The notes: a model not told the origin generated them from the letters alone. A DNA stretch of 64,000 nt from Paenibacillaceae bacterium (GCA_029256185.1 JAQSYI010000012.1:123114-187113), one strand, 5' to 3'. Positions 1-8,764 are shown, numbered from the stretch's first letter. Numbers and translations are program-made.

Positions 1-399
1 GGCAGCTATTCAGACTATCTGGATGAGCGCAGGGAAGAGACACAGCAGTCTTCAGACAAGCGTCATGCAGAGGCCGGCCACGCCCCGGCAGCAGCCTCAT
101 CTGCAACTGGGAGAGCAAGCGGTGCAAGCGAAGAACCAACTGCTCCTCCAGCGCCGCGGCAGCGCAAGCTCAGCTATAAGGAGCAGAAGGAATGGGAGGA
201 AATCGAGGAACGGATTGCCCGGCTGGAGGAGGAATCCGCCAAGATCAGTGAAGAGCTGGCGGCGTCAGGCAGCGATTCGGCCCGGGTGCAGGAGCTGTTC
301 GGGCAGCAAAGGGCCAAGGAGGCGGAGTTGGACGGGGCGATGAGCCGCTGGGCCGAGCTGTCCGAGCTGGTGGAAGCCATTGAGCGGGATAAGCGGTAG
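1..399 (+). CDS. ABC-F family ATPase, C-terminal fragment (5' end outside window)
   Basis: The reading frame is open from the first base and ends at TAG 397-399, giving 132 residues. It opens with GSYSDYLDER, the 'GNYxxYL' segment that follows the second nucleotide-binding domain of ABC-F proteins. A low-complexity Ala/Pro/Ser linker follows, then a basic-acidic coiled coil starting RKLSYKEQKEWEEIEER and rich in heptad-like Leu/Ile. This matches the C-terminal extension of Uup/EttA-like ABC-F ATPases, which act on ribosomes or nucleic acid. No Walker motif lies in the visible part, so the subgroup cannot be fixed. The neighbouring gene is a second, different ABC-F protein. Confidence 0.8.
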   Translation, partial: GSYSDYLDERREETQQSSDKRHAEAGHAPAAASSATGRASGASEEPTAPPAPRQRKLSYKEQKEWEEIEERIARLEEESAKISEELAASGSDSARVQELFGQQRAKEAELDGAMSRWAELSELVEAIERDKR

Positions 400-456
400 G
401 ACAGACTCCTCGAGGACAGGTAAAAGATCTTTGCATGCAAGAATAAGCTGGTTTAT

Positions 457-464
457 GCTACAAT
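457..464 (+). promoter_or_regulatory. Extended -10 promoter candidate for ykpA-type gene
   Basis: TACAAT at 459-464 is preceded by TG at 456-457 (TGC-TACAAT), an extended -10. No good -35 lies 17 bp upstream. It lies 55 bp before the preferred start of the downstream ABC-F gene and just after the end of the upstream one. Confidence 0.4.
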
Positions 465-518
465 TAATAGTTAGTATGTCACTCTCCATCAATGGACGAA
501 AAGGCGGTAATCAAACGA

Positions 519-2138
519 ATGATTAATGTAAGCAATGTTTCCCTGCGGTACGGCAGCCGCAAGCTGTTTGAAGATGTGAATATCAAGTTTACACCCGGCA
601 ACTGCTACGGCCTGATCGGCGCTAACGGAGCGGGAAAATCCACTTTTCTGAAAATATTGTCAGGTGAGATCGAATCCACCTCGGGCGAGGTATCCATCAA
701 TCCCAATGAGCGGATGGCTGTATTGAAGCAGAACCATTACGAATACGACGAGTTTTCGGTGCTGAAGACCGTCATCATGGGCCATACCCGTCTGTATGCC
801 ATTATGGAAGAGAAGGACGCCATCTACATGAAGGCGGACTTTACGGATGAGGACGGCATGCGCGCCGCTGAGCTGGAAGGCGACTTCGCCGAGCTGAACG
901 GTTGGGAAGCCGAGGCTGATGCGGCTGAGCTGTTGATCGGGCTGGGCATTATGCGGGATAAGCATGATCTGCTGATGAAGGATATGGAAGGCAACGAGAA
1001 GGTGCGCGTGCTGCTGGCCCAGGCACTGTTCGGCAATCCCAGCATTCTGCTGCTCGATGAGCCCACGAACCATTTGAACCTGGAGTCCATCAAGTGGCTG
1101 GAGAATTTCCTGGCCAAGTTCGAAGGCACTGTTATTGTGGTATCCCATGACCGGCATTTCCTGAACCAGGTATGTACCCATATCGCCGATATCGACTTCG
1201 GCAAAATCCAGATGTACGTGGGCAACTATGACTTCTGGTACGAATCCAGCCAACTGGCCCAGCGCCTGCTCTCCGACAAGAACAAGAAGGTGGAGGAGAA
1301 GCGCAAGGAGCTGGAGGAGTTTATCCGCCGGTTCAGCGCCAATGCCTCCAAGTCCAAGCAGGCCACTTCCCGGAAGAAGCTGCTGGAAAAGCTTACTCTG
1401 GAGGATCTTGCAGTATCCAGCCGGAAGTATCCTTATTGCCACTTCAAGCCGGAGCGTGAAGCCGGCAAGCAGCTGCTTGCCGTGGAAGGAATCAGCAAGA
1501 CCGTCGGTGACGAGCAGGTGCTGAACAATCTGACCATTACTGTAAACAAAGGCGACAAGATTGCCTTCGTTGGCCCCTACGGGCAAGCCAAATCCACCCT
1601 GTTCCAAATCGTTACAGGCGAGCTGGAAGCGGATGCCGGCACCTATACCTGGGGTGTAACTACTTCCCAAGCCTATTTTCCCAAGGATAATTCCTCCTAC
1701 TTCGACGGCTGCGAGCTGACCCTGGTGGATTGGCTGCGCCAATATTCCAAGGAGCAGGATGAAGGATTCATTCGCGGCTTCCTGGGCCGCATGCTGTTCT
1801 CCGGAGAAGAAGCGCTGAAGAAAGCCAGCGTTCTCTCAGGAGGGGAAAAGGTCCGCTGCATGCTATCCAGAATGATGCTGCAGGCTGCCAATGTGCTGAT
1901 TTTTGACGAGCCGACCAATCACTTGGATCTGGAATCCATCACGGCGCTGAACAACGGTCTGATCGACTTTGACGGCACTATCCTGTTCGTCTCTCATGAC
2001 CATCAGTTCATTCAGACCATCGCCAACCGGATTATTGAGATTACCCCCAACGGCATCATCGACAAGATGATGACCACGTATGATGAATATCTGGACAATG
2101 AAGATGTCAAACGCCAGCGCGAGCTGCTGTACCGCTAA
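519..2138 (+). CDS. ykpA: ABC-F ATPase, YbiT/YkpA type
   Basis: A 539-residue twin-NBD protein without membrane segments, so not a transporter; ABC-F proteins act on the ribosome. NBD1 has Walker A GANGAGKS (residues 34-41) and Walker B LLLLDEP. The sequence from MINVSNVSLRYG through the FSANASKSKQATSR linker to the C terminus follows B. subtilis YkpA and E. coli YbiT closely. Its NBD1 signature is DMEGNE instead of LSGGE, and the NBD2 Walker A is GPYGQAKST (352-360) with Ala for the Gly before Lys. Related YkpA proteins also deviate at these points. NBD2 keeps LSGGEKVR and DEPTNHLD. I chose ATG 519, the family start, with AAGGCGG 11 bp upstream; an in-frame ATG at 492 lacks a ribosome binding site. 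Confidence 0.93.
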   Translation: MINVSNVSLRYGSRKLFEDVNIKFTPGNCYGLIGANGAGKSTFLKILSGEIESTSGEVSINPNERMAVLKQNHYEYDEFSVLKTVIMGHTRLYAIMEEKDAIYMKADFTDEDGMRAAELEGDFAELNGWEAEADAAELLIGLGIMRDKHDLLMKDMEGNEKVRVLLAQALFGNPSILLLDEPTNHLNLESIKWLENFLAKFEGTVIVVSHDRHFLNQVCTHIADIDFGKIQMYVGNYDFWYESSQLAQRLLSDKNKKVEEKRKELEEFIRRFSANASKSKQATSRKKLLEKLTLEDLAVSSRKYPYCHFKPEREAGKQLLAVEGISKTVGDEQVLNNLTITVNKGDKIAFVGPYGQAKSTLFQIVTGELEADAGTYTWGVTTSQAYFPKDNSSYFDGCELTLVDWLRQYSKEQDEGFIRGFLGRMLFSGEEALKKASVLSGGEKVRCMLSRMMLQAANVLIFDEPTNHLDLESITALNNGLIDFDGTILFVSHDHQFIQTIANRIIEITPNGIIDKMMTTYDEYLDNEDVKRQRELLYR

Positions 2139-2248
2139 AACTGGCCATAGCACGTGCACCGCTTAAGGCAGCAGGCTTGCGGGAGTTGCCTTGCTGACGC
2201 ACATAAGCAGGCTGCGGCGGATTCAGGTTGGCAGGGAGGGGCAATCCC

Positions 2249-2869
2249 ATGTTTGATCCCACCGTGTATGAGAATCTCAGAGTAGTGCTGGAGGGAGCGG
2301 TTTACGATCTGGATCTGGCGGGGACAATCCGGATCACCGCCCGGGAGGATCTGGTGGATCTGGCTGCCATGAGCAGGTGCTACCGGATTGCCTTCACCCT
2401 TGCAAGAGGAGCTGCAGATGCCGGGAATGCGGCTGCGGGCTTGAACGGACCGCAGCAGGAGGCAGAGGAGCTGCCGCCCCTCACCGCCCGGATCGAGCTG
2501 TCCGCAGGCCTGCGCGATCTGGCTGCGGAGATTCTGGAGCAGCCGGAGTCCAGTCCGGGCTGCTCCATCAAGATAATATTCACCCGGGTTTTGGAGCCCG
2601 GCGTGACGGAAGAACAGGCATGCGCCCGTTCGTTGGCTGCGCTGCAGCAGGTATGGGGCGACCGGTTCCAGATCAGGCAGACCATCTCCCATGAGTACGG
2701 GGCTGAATCCGCAGGGTCTGGGTCCGGCTCCCTATCCCATGCCGTCCGGCGGATCCATCGCATGGGGCTGCTGTTCGGCCGCAAGTTCGGGGAAGAGGTC
2801 GTGGAGGACATCCCGCCCATGGTGGATCACGCGGTGCTGACGCTGCAGCAGCTTGCGGGCGGGGGATAA
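2249..2869 (+). CDS. Conserved hypothetical protein
   Basis: Encodes 206 residues beginning MFDPTVYENLRVVLEGA. I do not recognise the family. The protein looks soluble and alpha/beta, with no signal peptide, membrane segment or obvious catalytic motif. The middle part is Ala/Gly/Leu-rich and the C-terminal third carries MGLLFGRKFGEEVVEDIPP. ATG 2249 is preferred over the upstream in-frame TTG 2228 because GGGAGGGG ends about 8 bp before it. It stands alone between the ykpA-type gene and a strong terminator. Codon use resembles its neighbours. Confidence 0.75.
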   Translation: MFDPTVYENLRVVLEGAVYDLDLAGTIRITAREDLVDLAAMSRCYRIAFTLARGAADAGNAAAGLNGPQQEAEELPPLTARIELSAGLRDLAAEILEQPESSPGCSIKIIFTRVLEPGVTEEQACARSLAALQQVWGDRFQIRQTISHEYGAESAGSGSGSLSHAVRRIHRMGLLFGRKFGEEVVEDIPPMVDHAVLTLQQLAGGG

Positions 2870-2897
2870 GCCCCGGCCAATGTACAGGATTATTGAC

Positions 2898-2943
2898 GAA
2901 GCGCCTTTCGGGCAGAAGTTTTCTGCCCGAGGGGTGCTTTTTA
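2898..2943 (+). terminator. Rho-independent terminator
   Basis: A long hairpin: the arm GCGCCTTTCGGGCAGAA pairs with TCTGCCCGAGGGGTGC around a GTT loop, followed by a T run. It ends transcription after the 2249-2869 gene. Confidence 0.85.
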
Positions 2944-3040
2944 ATATGCTGAGTCCATATGCAAGAACATCCCTTTTCTTATGAGTAAGCGGGGCGGTAC
3001 AGCCATAGAAAAAGGCATTACTCCTCTTGAAACGTAAAAG

Positions 3041-3075
3041 AACCTGACGGTGTTTATCCGCCAGGTTTTTCTTGT
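3041..3075 (+). terminator. Second hairpin with T tract, possible terminator
   Basis: AACCTGACGG and CCGCCAGGTT form a stem with one mismatch around TGTTTAT, followed by TTTTCTTG. It lies 98 bp after the first terminator with no gene between. It could be a back-up terminator or the end of a short untranslated RNA. Confidence 0.55.
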
Positions 3076-3118
3076 TGTATCATTGTATTATTTTTACTCT
3101 ATTTACAAATTCATTATA

Positions 3119-3177
3119 TTGACGCAATAAAACCTTCAAACCGGGAAAACATCCGATTAACAATCCCTGCCTATAAT
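3119..3177 (+). promoter_or_regulatory. Candidate promoter of the ugp-type operon
   Basis: A consensus TATAAT sits at 3172-3177, 30 bp before the ugpA start. The best TTGACG (3119-3124) is too far upstream to pair with it, and the hexamer at the right distance (3149-3154) is poor, so an activator may be needed. The rest of the 338-bp gap 2870-3207 holds only the two terminator hairpins. Confidence 0.35.
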
Positions 3178-3207
3178 CAGACTCAGGAAGAAGGGAGGCA
3201 TGACCCA

Positions 3208-4161
3208 ATGAGCCAGGCAGAGAAGGAACTGCTGCTCACGCGGCTGCATGCAAGATCCGGGAGCCCGCGTTTGCAAAGCTTGCACCTGTTGAGATGGAAG
3301 GAAAACATGTGGGGATATCTTTTCCTGCTCCCCTCCATTATCATCTTCGGACTCTTCTTGTTCTACCCCATGCTGCAGTCCGTATATTTGAGCTTGCATC
3401 TGACCAATCCCCGGGGCAAAATAGCCGCATTTGCCGGATTGGACAATTTTACAGAGCTGCTTACCAGCGCCAGATTCTATGAAAGCCTTAAAGTAACGGG
3501 CTTGTTCGCCCTGTACACCGTTCCCACGGTGGTGGTTTGGTCTCTGCTGCTGGCGGCCTTGACCAACCGCAATACCAAAGCAATGCGATTGATGCAGTTG
3601 GTATTCTCCTTGCCGGTAGCACTGTCGGTAGGAACATCCTCTGTCATCTGGTCCATGATGTTCCATCCCAGCACAGGCATGTTCAATTATCTGCTGAGCC
3701 TTGTCTCCATTGATCCGGTACAATGGCTGACCGATCCCCATTGGGCGCTTCCATCCATCTCGCTGATGACGGTCTGGATGAATGCCGGATTCGTGTATAT
3801 TGTGCTCTTGAGCGGTATGAAGGGGATTCCGGCGGATTTATACGAATGCGCCAGACTGGACGGAGCAGGAGCGCTGGTCACCTTCTGGAGAATTACCCTG
3901 CCTCTTGTGTCGCCGACCATCTTCTTCGTCAGCATTGTGTCCGTCATCAACGCGCTTCAGTCCTTCGGCCAGATCCATATTCTGACGAAAGGCGGACCGA
4001 TGCATACCACAGATGTGGTGGTGTACTCCATCTACCAGGAAGCCTTCACCAACTTCCGGTTTGGGACAGGCAGCGCCCAGGCACTGGTGCTGTTCGCCAT
4101 CATACTGGTGCTTACCTTGCTGCAATTCCGCTTTGTGGAGAGGAAGGTGCACTACCAATGA
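3208..4161 (+). CDS. ugpA: Sugar/glycerol-3-phosphate ABC transporter permease, UgpA type
   Basis: A 317-residue MalF/UgpA-class inner-membrane permease with six predicted membrane segments, starting at YLFLLPSIIIFGLFLFYP. The cytoplasmic EAA loop is present as GIPADLYECARLDGAGALVTFWRITLP, here split as ADLYECARLDGA then ITLPLVSPT. It docks on the ATPase subunit. Start ATG 3208 follows GAAGGGAGG. It overlaps the next permease by ATGA. The Ugp assignment comes from the binding protein two genes downstream. No ATPase gene is present in the operon, so a shared MsmX/UgpC-type ATPase encoded elsewhere is inferred. Confidence 0.88.
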   Translation: MSQAEKELLLTRLHARSGSPRLQSLHLLRWKENMWGYLFLLPSIIIFGLFLFYPMLQSVYLSLHLTNPRGKIAAFAGLDNFTELLTSARFYESLKVTGLFALYTVPTVVVWSLLLAALTNRNTKAMRLMQLVFSLPVALSVGTSSVIWSMMFHPSTGMFNYLLSLVSIDPVQWLTDPHWALPSISLMTVWMNAGFVYIVLLSGMKGIPADLYECARLDGAGALVTFWRITLPLVSPTIFFVSIVSVINALQSFGQIHILTKGGPMHTTDVVVYSIYQEAFTNFRFGTGSAQALVLFAIILVLTLLQFRFVERKVHYQ

Positions 4162-4991
4162 CAAGCTCCTGGTCCCGAATGGGCTCTCCCGTACTCCGCT
4201 GGCTACTGCTTGTATCCATGGCGGCATGCGTGCTGTATCCGGTGTGGTTTACCGTGACAGCCTCCTTCTTCACACGGTCGGAGACCGGAACTTTTCCGCC
4301 GCCCTTCCTGCCAAGCAGCCTGTATCTGGATAACTTCAGACAGGTGCTGGAGATGGTGCCTATTTCCAGATTCATTGCCAACAGCTTTACGATCTCCGGC
4401 GTGATCATGCTGGGGCAGCTGGCGGTTGCCAGCATGGCGGCATATGCTTTTTCCCATCTTCGCTTCTATGGCAAACCCTTCTGGTTCGCACTGTTCCTGT
4501 CCACGATGATGATTCCGTGGGAGGTTACGATCATTCCCAACTACCTCACCATGAAGGCATGGGGTTGGATGGATACCTTCCATGGCCTTACGGTCCCGTT
4601 CCTGGCTTCGGCGTTCGGCACGTTCTTGCTGCGGCAGTTTTTCCTGCAGCTTCCCGGAGAGCTCTTCGAGGCGGCGAGGATGGATGGCTGCGGCCATGTC
4701 AGATGCTTCCTCCGCCTCGTGCTGCCGCTGTCCCGTCCCGCCCTGGCTTCACTTGCTGTCTATGCCTTCCTGAATGCGTGGAATATGTACCTGTGGCCGC
4801 TCCTGATGACCAACAGCGAGTCCATGCGGACTGTCCAGATCGGCATCAGCATGCTGCAATGGGAGGAGTTCACTTCCTGGAACCTGGTGCTGGCAGGAGT
4901 AACACTCGTTTTATTGCCCTCCATGATTCTGCTGGTTGCAGGTCTCAAACAATTAGTCAGCGGCATTACGGCCGGCGCTTTGAAGGGATAG
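4158..4991 (+). CDS. ugpE: Sugar/glycerol-3-phosphate ABC transporter permease, UgpE type
   Basis: A 277-residue partner permease of the MalG/UgpE class. It has six membrane segments and the EAA-loop pattern LPGELFEAARMDGCGHVRCF followed by LPLSRPALASLAVYAF. Start ATG 4158 overlaps the ugpA stop (ATGA), which indicates translational coupling. A longer open frame extends upstream to 3723, but it lies inside ugpA and is a shadow. The gene ends 62 bp before the binding-protein gene, with no terminator between them. Confidence 0.88.
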   Translation: MTSSWSRMGSPVLRWLLLVSMAACVLYPVWFTVTASFFTRSETGTFPPPFLPSSLYLDNFRQVLEMVPISRFIANSFTISGVIMLGQLAVASMAAYAFSHLRFYGKPFWFALFLSTMMIPWEVTIIPNYLTMKAWGWMDTFHGLTVPFLASAFGTFLLRQFFLQLPGELFEAARMDGCGHVRCFLRLVLPLSRPALASLAVYAFLNAWNMYLWPLLMTNSESMRTVQIGISMLQWEEFTSWNLVLAGVTLVLLPSMILLVAGLKQLVSGITAGALKG

Positions 4992-5053
4992 CAATTAATA
5001 CCGGCAATAATTAATTACATAAAATATTAAATAGTGATGGGAGAGATGAGAGA

Positions 5054-6448
5054 ATGAAGAGGTTCAGCAAAGTGCTGACTGTAGCCGTCGCGGCAAGCAT
5101 GGCATTTTCCGTTGCGGCATGCGGCGGGCAGGAGGAAGAAGGAGAACAAGGAGTTGCCGCGAGTCCTGCATCCGTCCAGCCTGCCAAGGCGGGAGAAGCA
5201 TCTACGGCAGCCAAGACGCCGGTCAAGGTGGTCTGGTGGCACGCCATGAGCGGGGAGTTGGGCAAGGCAGTGGATACACTGGTGGCGGATTTCAATTCCA
5301 TGCGCAAGGATGTGCAGGTGGAGGCTGTCTATCAGGGGACTTATGATGAGAGCCTGAACAAGCTGAAGGCTTCCATGGATTCCAAATCGGGACCGGCCAT
5401 GATCCAGGTATACGAGATCGGCAGCCGCTTCATGATTGATTCCAAGGCCGTTGCGCCCATTCAGACCTTCATTGACGCAGAGAAATTCGACACCAGCTCA
5501 TGGGAGCCGAATATTCTCAGCTACTATACGCTCGATGGCAAGCTGAACTCCATGCCGTTCAATACCTCCAATCCCATTCTGTATTACAACAAGGATATGT
5601 TTAAGGCAGCAGGGCTTGATCCCGAGAAAGCGCCCTCCACCTACGAGGAGGTTGCCGCAGCGGCGGAGAAGCTGACCAAGGACGGCAAGTCCGGAGCCTC
5701 CTTCGCGATTTACGGCTGGTTCATGGAGCAATTCTTCGCCAATCAAGGGGCGGAATACGTCAACAACGGCAATGGCCGGACCGCTCCGGCAACGGAATCT
5801 CTGGCTGCCGCTGACGCCGGGGTGAATACCCTGGCCTGGTGGAAGGAACTGATCGACAAGAAGACCGCCACCAATCTGGGCCGCAAAACAGAGGATACCC
5901 GCAAGGCTTTCGCTGCGGGACAGGTTGCCATGATTCTGGATTCCACCGCTTCCCTGCGGGGCATTGTCAACAGTGCAGACGGCAAATTCGCCGTGGGTAC
6001 GGGTTTTCTGCCCAAGCCGCAGAATGCCAAGGAAGGCGGCGTGATTGTGGGCGGTGCCAGCAACTATATTCTGAATAACCGTCCGGAGGCGGAGCAGAAG
6101 GCGGCCTGGGAATTTATCAAGTATCTGGCCTCGCCCGAAGTGCAAGCGGCCTGGCACATCAGCACCGGCTATTTCCCGGTAACCACCAAGGCTTATGATC
6201 TGCCCAATGTAAAAGACAATATGGCCAAGTATCCCCAGTTCCAGACGGCAGTGAACCAGCTTCACAGCACCAAAGCCGGCACAGCTACCCAAGGCGCAGT
6301 CATGGGCGTTTTCCCGGAAGCGCGCCAGATCATGGAGAGTGCCATTGAAGAGGCGCTGAACGCCAAGAAGTCGCCCAAAGAAGCGATGGAGGGTGCGGCC
6401 AAGGAAATCACCGCCAAGCTCGAAGTGTACAACAAAACAGTAAAGTAA
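5054..6448 (+). CDS. ugpB: ABC transporter substrate-binding lipoprotein, UgpB type
   Basis: A 464-residue lipoprotein. The signal peptide ends in the lipobox VAAC, with Cys23 as the lipidated residue, followed by an acidic linker. The mature part follows E. coli UgpB closely: VVWWHAMSGELGKAVDTLV, the AMIQVYEIGSRFM segment, NSNPILYYNKDMFKAAGLDPE-like stretch (here NTSNPILYYNKDMF), GGASNYIL and WHISTGYFPVT. UgpB binds glycerol-3-phosphate or glycerophosphodiesters, so this operon likely scavenges phosphate, carbon, or both. It is third in ugpA-ugpE-ugpB, the reverse of the E. coli order, and is followed by a strong terminator. Confidence 0.88.
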   Translation: MKRFSKVLTVAVAASMAFSVAACGGQEEEGEQGVAASPASVQPAKAGEASTAAKTPVKVVWWHAMSGELGKAVDTLVADFNSMRKDVQVEAVYQGTYDESLNKLKASMDSKSGPAMIQVYEIGSRFMIDSKAVAPIQTFIDAEKFDTSSWEPNILSYYTLDGKLNSMPFNTSNPILYYNKDMFKAAGLDPEKAPSTYEEVAAAAEKLTKDGKSGASFAIYGWFMEQFFANQGAEYVNNGNGRTAPATESLAAADAGVNTLAWWKELIDKKTATNLGRKTEDTRKAFAAGQVAMILDSTASLRGIVNSADGKFAVGTGFLPKPQNAKEGGVIVGGASNYILNNRPEAEQKAAWEFIKYLASPEVQAAWHISTGYFPVTTKAYDLPNVKDNMAKYPQFQTAVNQLHSTKAGTATQGAVMGVFPEARQIMESAIEEALNAKKSPKEAMEGAAKEITAKLEVYNKTVK

Positions 6449-6489
6449 GTTAGGGGTCAGATGGAGTGTCCATTGAATAAAGCTTGCGC

Positions 6490-6539
6490 AAACCCGGTGA
6501 AGCGGCATATGAGCCGCCTTCACCGGGTTTATTCCTTTT
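6490..6539 (+). terminator. Rho-independent terminator of the ugp operon
   Basis: The perfect-looking stem AAACCCGGTGAAGCGGC / GCCGCCTTCACCGGGTTT around ATATGA is followed by ATTCCTTTT. It lies 41 bp after the ugpB stop. Confidence 0.92.
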
Positions 6540-6565
6540 ACGCCCGGACAAAGATTTGATAATAT
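6537..6565 (+). promoter_or_regulatory. Candidate sigma-A promoter for the phosphatase gene
   Basis: TTTACG (6537-6542), a 17-bp spacer and TAATAT (6560-6565) lie directly after the ugp terminator and 63 bp before the phosphatase start. Confidence 0.45.
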
Positions 6566-6627
6566 GAAGAGAGATTCGGGAAATAATGAGGAAAAATGAT
6601 CAACTCTCAAGGGAGGTTTCTGTTATA

Positions 6628-7098
6628 ATGATCCATGTGCTGTTCGTGTGTCTGGGCAATATCTGCCGTTCTCCAATGGCGGAGGCCGTGCTGCGCCACA
6701 AAATAAACGCCGCCAAGCTGGATGACAGGATCAAGGTGGATTCTGCGGGTACGGGAAGCTGGCATACCGGGAATACGCCCCACAAGGGAACCCGGGCGAT
6801 TCTCAAGGAATACGGCATTGCCGATAGCGGTATCTTTGCCCGCCAGGTTGCGGAGAAGGACTTCCGCGACCATCATTATATTGTTGCCATGGATGCGGCC
6901 AATATGTCCGATCTCCAGGAATTTGCCCCTGCCGGCCACCAGGCCAGAGTGGCTCTGCTGATGGACTATGTAGCCGGAAGGGAGGGAACGGGTGTCCCCG
7001 ATCCCTACTACACGGGCAATTTTCAGGAAGTATACGATATGGTGGATGCGGGCTGCGAGGCGCTGCTCCAGCATATCAGAAGCCAAGAAGAGTTATAA
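6628..7098 (+). CDS. Low-molecular-weight protein-tyrosine phosphatase
   Basis: A 156-residue cytosolic LMW-PTP. The signature loop VCLGNICRSP gives the CX5R site (Cys8 nucleophile, Arg14). The general acid is Asp125 in VPDPYYTG. Size and fold match the family of about 150-160 residues, which removes phosphate from protein tyrosine and, in some bacilli, arginine. ATG 6628 (MIHVLFVCLGN) is preferred because GGGAGG lies 11 bp upstream and the protein starts at the family position; an ATG at 6586 would add 14 unsupported residues. It is followed 43 bp later by the FAD protein gene on the same strand. Confidence 0.92.
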   Translation: MIHVLFVCLGNICRSPMAEAVLRHKINAAKLDDRIKVDSAGTGSWHTGNTPHKGTRAILKEYGIADSGIFARQVAEKDFRDHHYIVAMDAANMSDLQEFAPAGHQARVALLMDYVAGREGTGVPDPYYTGNFQEVYDMVDAGCEALLQHIRSQEEL

Positions 7099-7141
7099 TA
7101 CTTACCATTACTCTGGGATTTTTGTGGAGGTTGCCTGCTTG

Positions 7142-8716
7142 ATGTTTCGCAAAGGGCTCTTAACGGCGGCTGTCTGTGCCTTCAGCTTCACGATGACCTC
7201 ATCCGCTCCCGCCGCTTTCTTCGATATCGTGATCTACGGCGGCGGACCCCAGGCAGTGTCTACTGCCCTGACGGCTGCGAAGACCAGCAAGGGAAAAGCG
7301 GAGATTCTGATGATCGTGCCTGAACGTCAGCTGGGTTCCATCATGACTGCCGGGAAACAGAATTTATTCGATCTGAACTACTACAAGCCCTCCGTATTGC
7401 CGCCCGGGATTCCCCAGGGGTACGAAGGCTCCCAGGGAGGCTCCTTATTCCGGTTTGTGCGGGATTTGGGAGCGGTTTACCCACCTGATGAAATGGCCGG
7501 ATACTTCTCCGCGCAGCTCCAATCCGCCGGGGGAATTCAAGTGCTGTATGAAACCGATATCACAGGTTTGGAAGCCGATGGCGTGGAAGGACGGGACCAG
7601 AAGGAAATCCGCAATATTCAATTCCAGAAAATCCGCAAGGACAACAGCGGACGTTATACCTTCCAAGGGGACAAGGCGGCCTCTGTGGAGGCAGAGATTT
7701 TCGTCGATGCCTCCGAAACGGGACGGCTGCTCCGGATGAGCGGTGCAGGCTACACCACCGGGCGGGAGGATACGGATGCCGATCAATTGCAGATGGTAGC
7801 TACCCTGATGTACAAGGTGAAGGGGGTGGATGCCTACGCGGCGATCGAGCCTAATAAGGAAGCCTACGGAGTGGCGTATTCCAAGAAGGGCTCCTTCCAG
7901 TTCTGGGCAGGCAGGGAAGCTTACTCCATTCCGGAGCTGGTGGAATACGATAAGAATAATGCCTATTTCCGCTTGAAGGCTTATAACGCAGGGGAGGACG
8001 GATATTCCCATGTAGGCGCGGATACCAGCGCCACGCCGTTCTGGATGAACCACCTGATCATTTACAAGGTGGATGCGCGCAAATCCTGGCGGGATAAAGC
8101 TGCCGGCAACGGACTCTATCCCCAGTCAGAAGGCCTGGACCCGGAGGAGGCAAGGGAGCTTGCGCTTAGGGAATTGAGTACCCCGGCCTTCTGGGAGATG
8201 ATCCGCAAGCTCCCCGGCTTCTCCAAGGCGGGGCCTGTCCTGGAGAACGGGAAGCCTGCCGTAGGGGATATTCTCTACCTGCGGGAGAGCATTCATGCCC
8301 GCAACAAGCCGGGGGAGCCGAAGGAGCATGCCCTGTCCAAAGAAGATGTGATGAATGGGGGACAGGCATTGTACAACAGACGGATCGGGGTGGGCTTCTA
8401 TAATTTTGACTCCAATACCTATCTGAAGCACGAAGTTCTGACCAATCCTCTCCACGAGCCTTGGTATGTGCCATATGAGGTAATCCGCACCCCCGATGTG
8501 GCCAATCTGCTGCTGCCCGGCTACGGTGCCAATATTGACTCCTACTCCTGGTCGGCCATGCGGGTATTTCCCAATCTGATCATGTTGGGAGATGCTGCCG
8601 GTGCTGCCGCGGGACTGGCTCTGGCCGGCAAGTTCGAGCTGGACAAGCCGGGGCAGCAGGAGATGGAATTGCTGCAGAAGACGCTTTACGGCCAAGCGGC
8701 TATTTTGGAAAAATAA
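7142..8716 (+). CDS. FAD-dependent oxidoreductase with N-terminal signal peptide
   Basis: Encodes 524 residues of the FAD_oxidored family. After a Sec-type leader (MFRKGLLTAAVCAFSF, cleavage near APAA at residues 22-25), the Rossmann motif DIVIYGGGPQAVSTALTAA begins at residue 28. Its glycines read GGGPQA rather than the textbook GxGxxG. A C-terminal FAD segment (NLIMLGDAAGAAAGLALA) closes the fold. No twin-arginine motif is visible, so a flavoprotein exported unfolded, or a mispredicted leader, must be considered. ATG 7142 follows GTGGAGG. The substrate is unknown; relatives include putative dehydrogenases found near sugar-catabolic genes. It probably shares a transcript with the phosphatase and ends in a terminator. 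Confidence 0.82.
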   Translation: MFRKGLLTAAVCAFSFTMTSSAPAAFFDIVIYGGGPQAVSTALTAAKTSKGKAEILMIVPERQLGSIMTAGKQNLFDLNYYKPSVLPPGIPQGYEGSQGGSLFRFVRDLGAVYPPDEMAGYFSAQLQSAGGIQVLYETDITGLEADGVEGRDQKEIRNIQFQKIRKDNSGRYTFQGDKAASVEAEIFVDASETGRLLRMSGAGYTTGREDTDADQLQMVATLMYKVKGVDAYAAIEPNKEAYGVAYSKKGSFQFWAGREAYSIPELVEYDKNNAYFRLKAYNAGEDGYSHVGADTSATPFWMNHLIIYKVDARKSWRDKAAGNGLYPQSEGLDPEEARELALRELSTPAFWEMIRKLPGFSKAGPVLENGKPAVGDILYLRESIHARNKPGEPKEHALSKEDVMNGGQALYNRRIGVGFYNFDSNTYLKHEVLTNPLHEPWYVPYEVIRTPDVANLLLPGYGANIDSYSWSAMRVFPNLIMLGDAAGAAAGLALAGKFELDKPGQQEMELLQKTLYGQAAILEK

Positions 8717-8730
8717 TCAATTTTATCTCC

Positions 8731-8764
8731 AAAGACACTCGGATTTCCTGAGTGTCTTTTTCCA
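8731..8764 (+). terminator. Rho-independent terminator
   Basis: AAAGACACTC and GAGTGTCTTT pair around GGATTTCCT, followed by TTCC. It lies 14 bp after the FAD oxidoreductase stop. Confidence 0.88.

Noticed and set aside
660..1742. Long open frame on the minus strand opposite the ykpA-type gene
   Set aside because: It is a mirror of a strongly conserved ABC-F gene and has no ribosome site. Similar mirrors lie opposite other real genes (for example 20603-21613 and 43963-45258).
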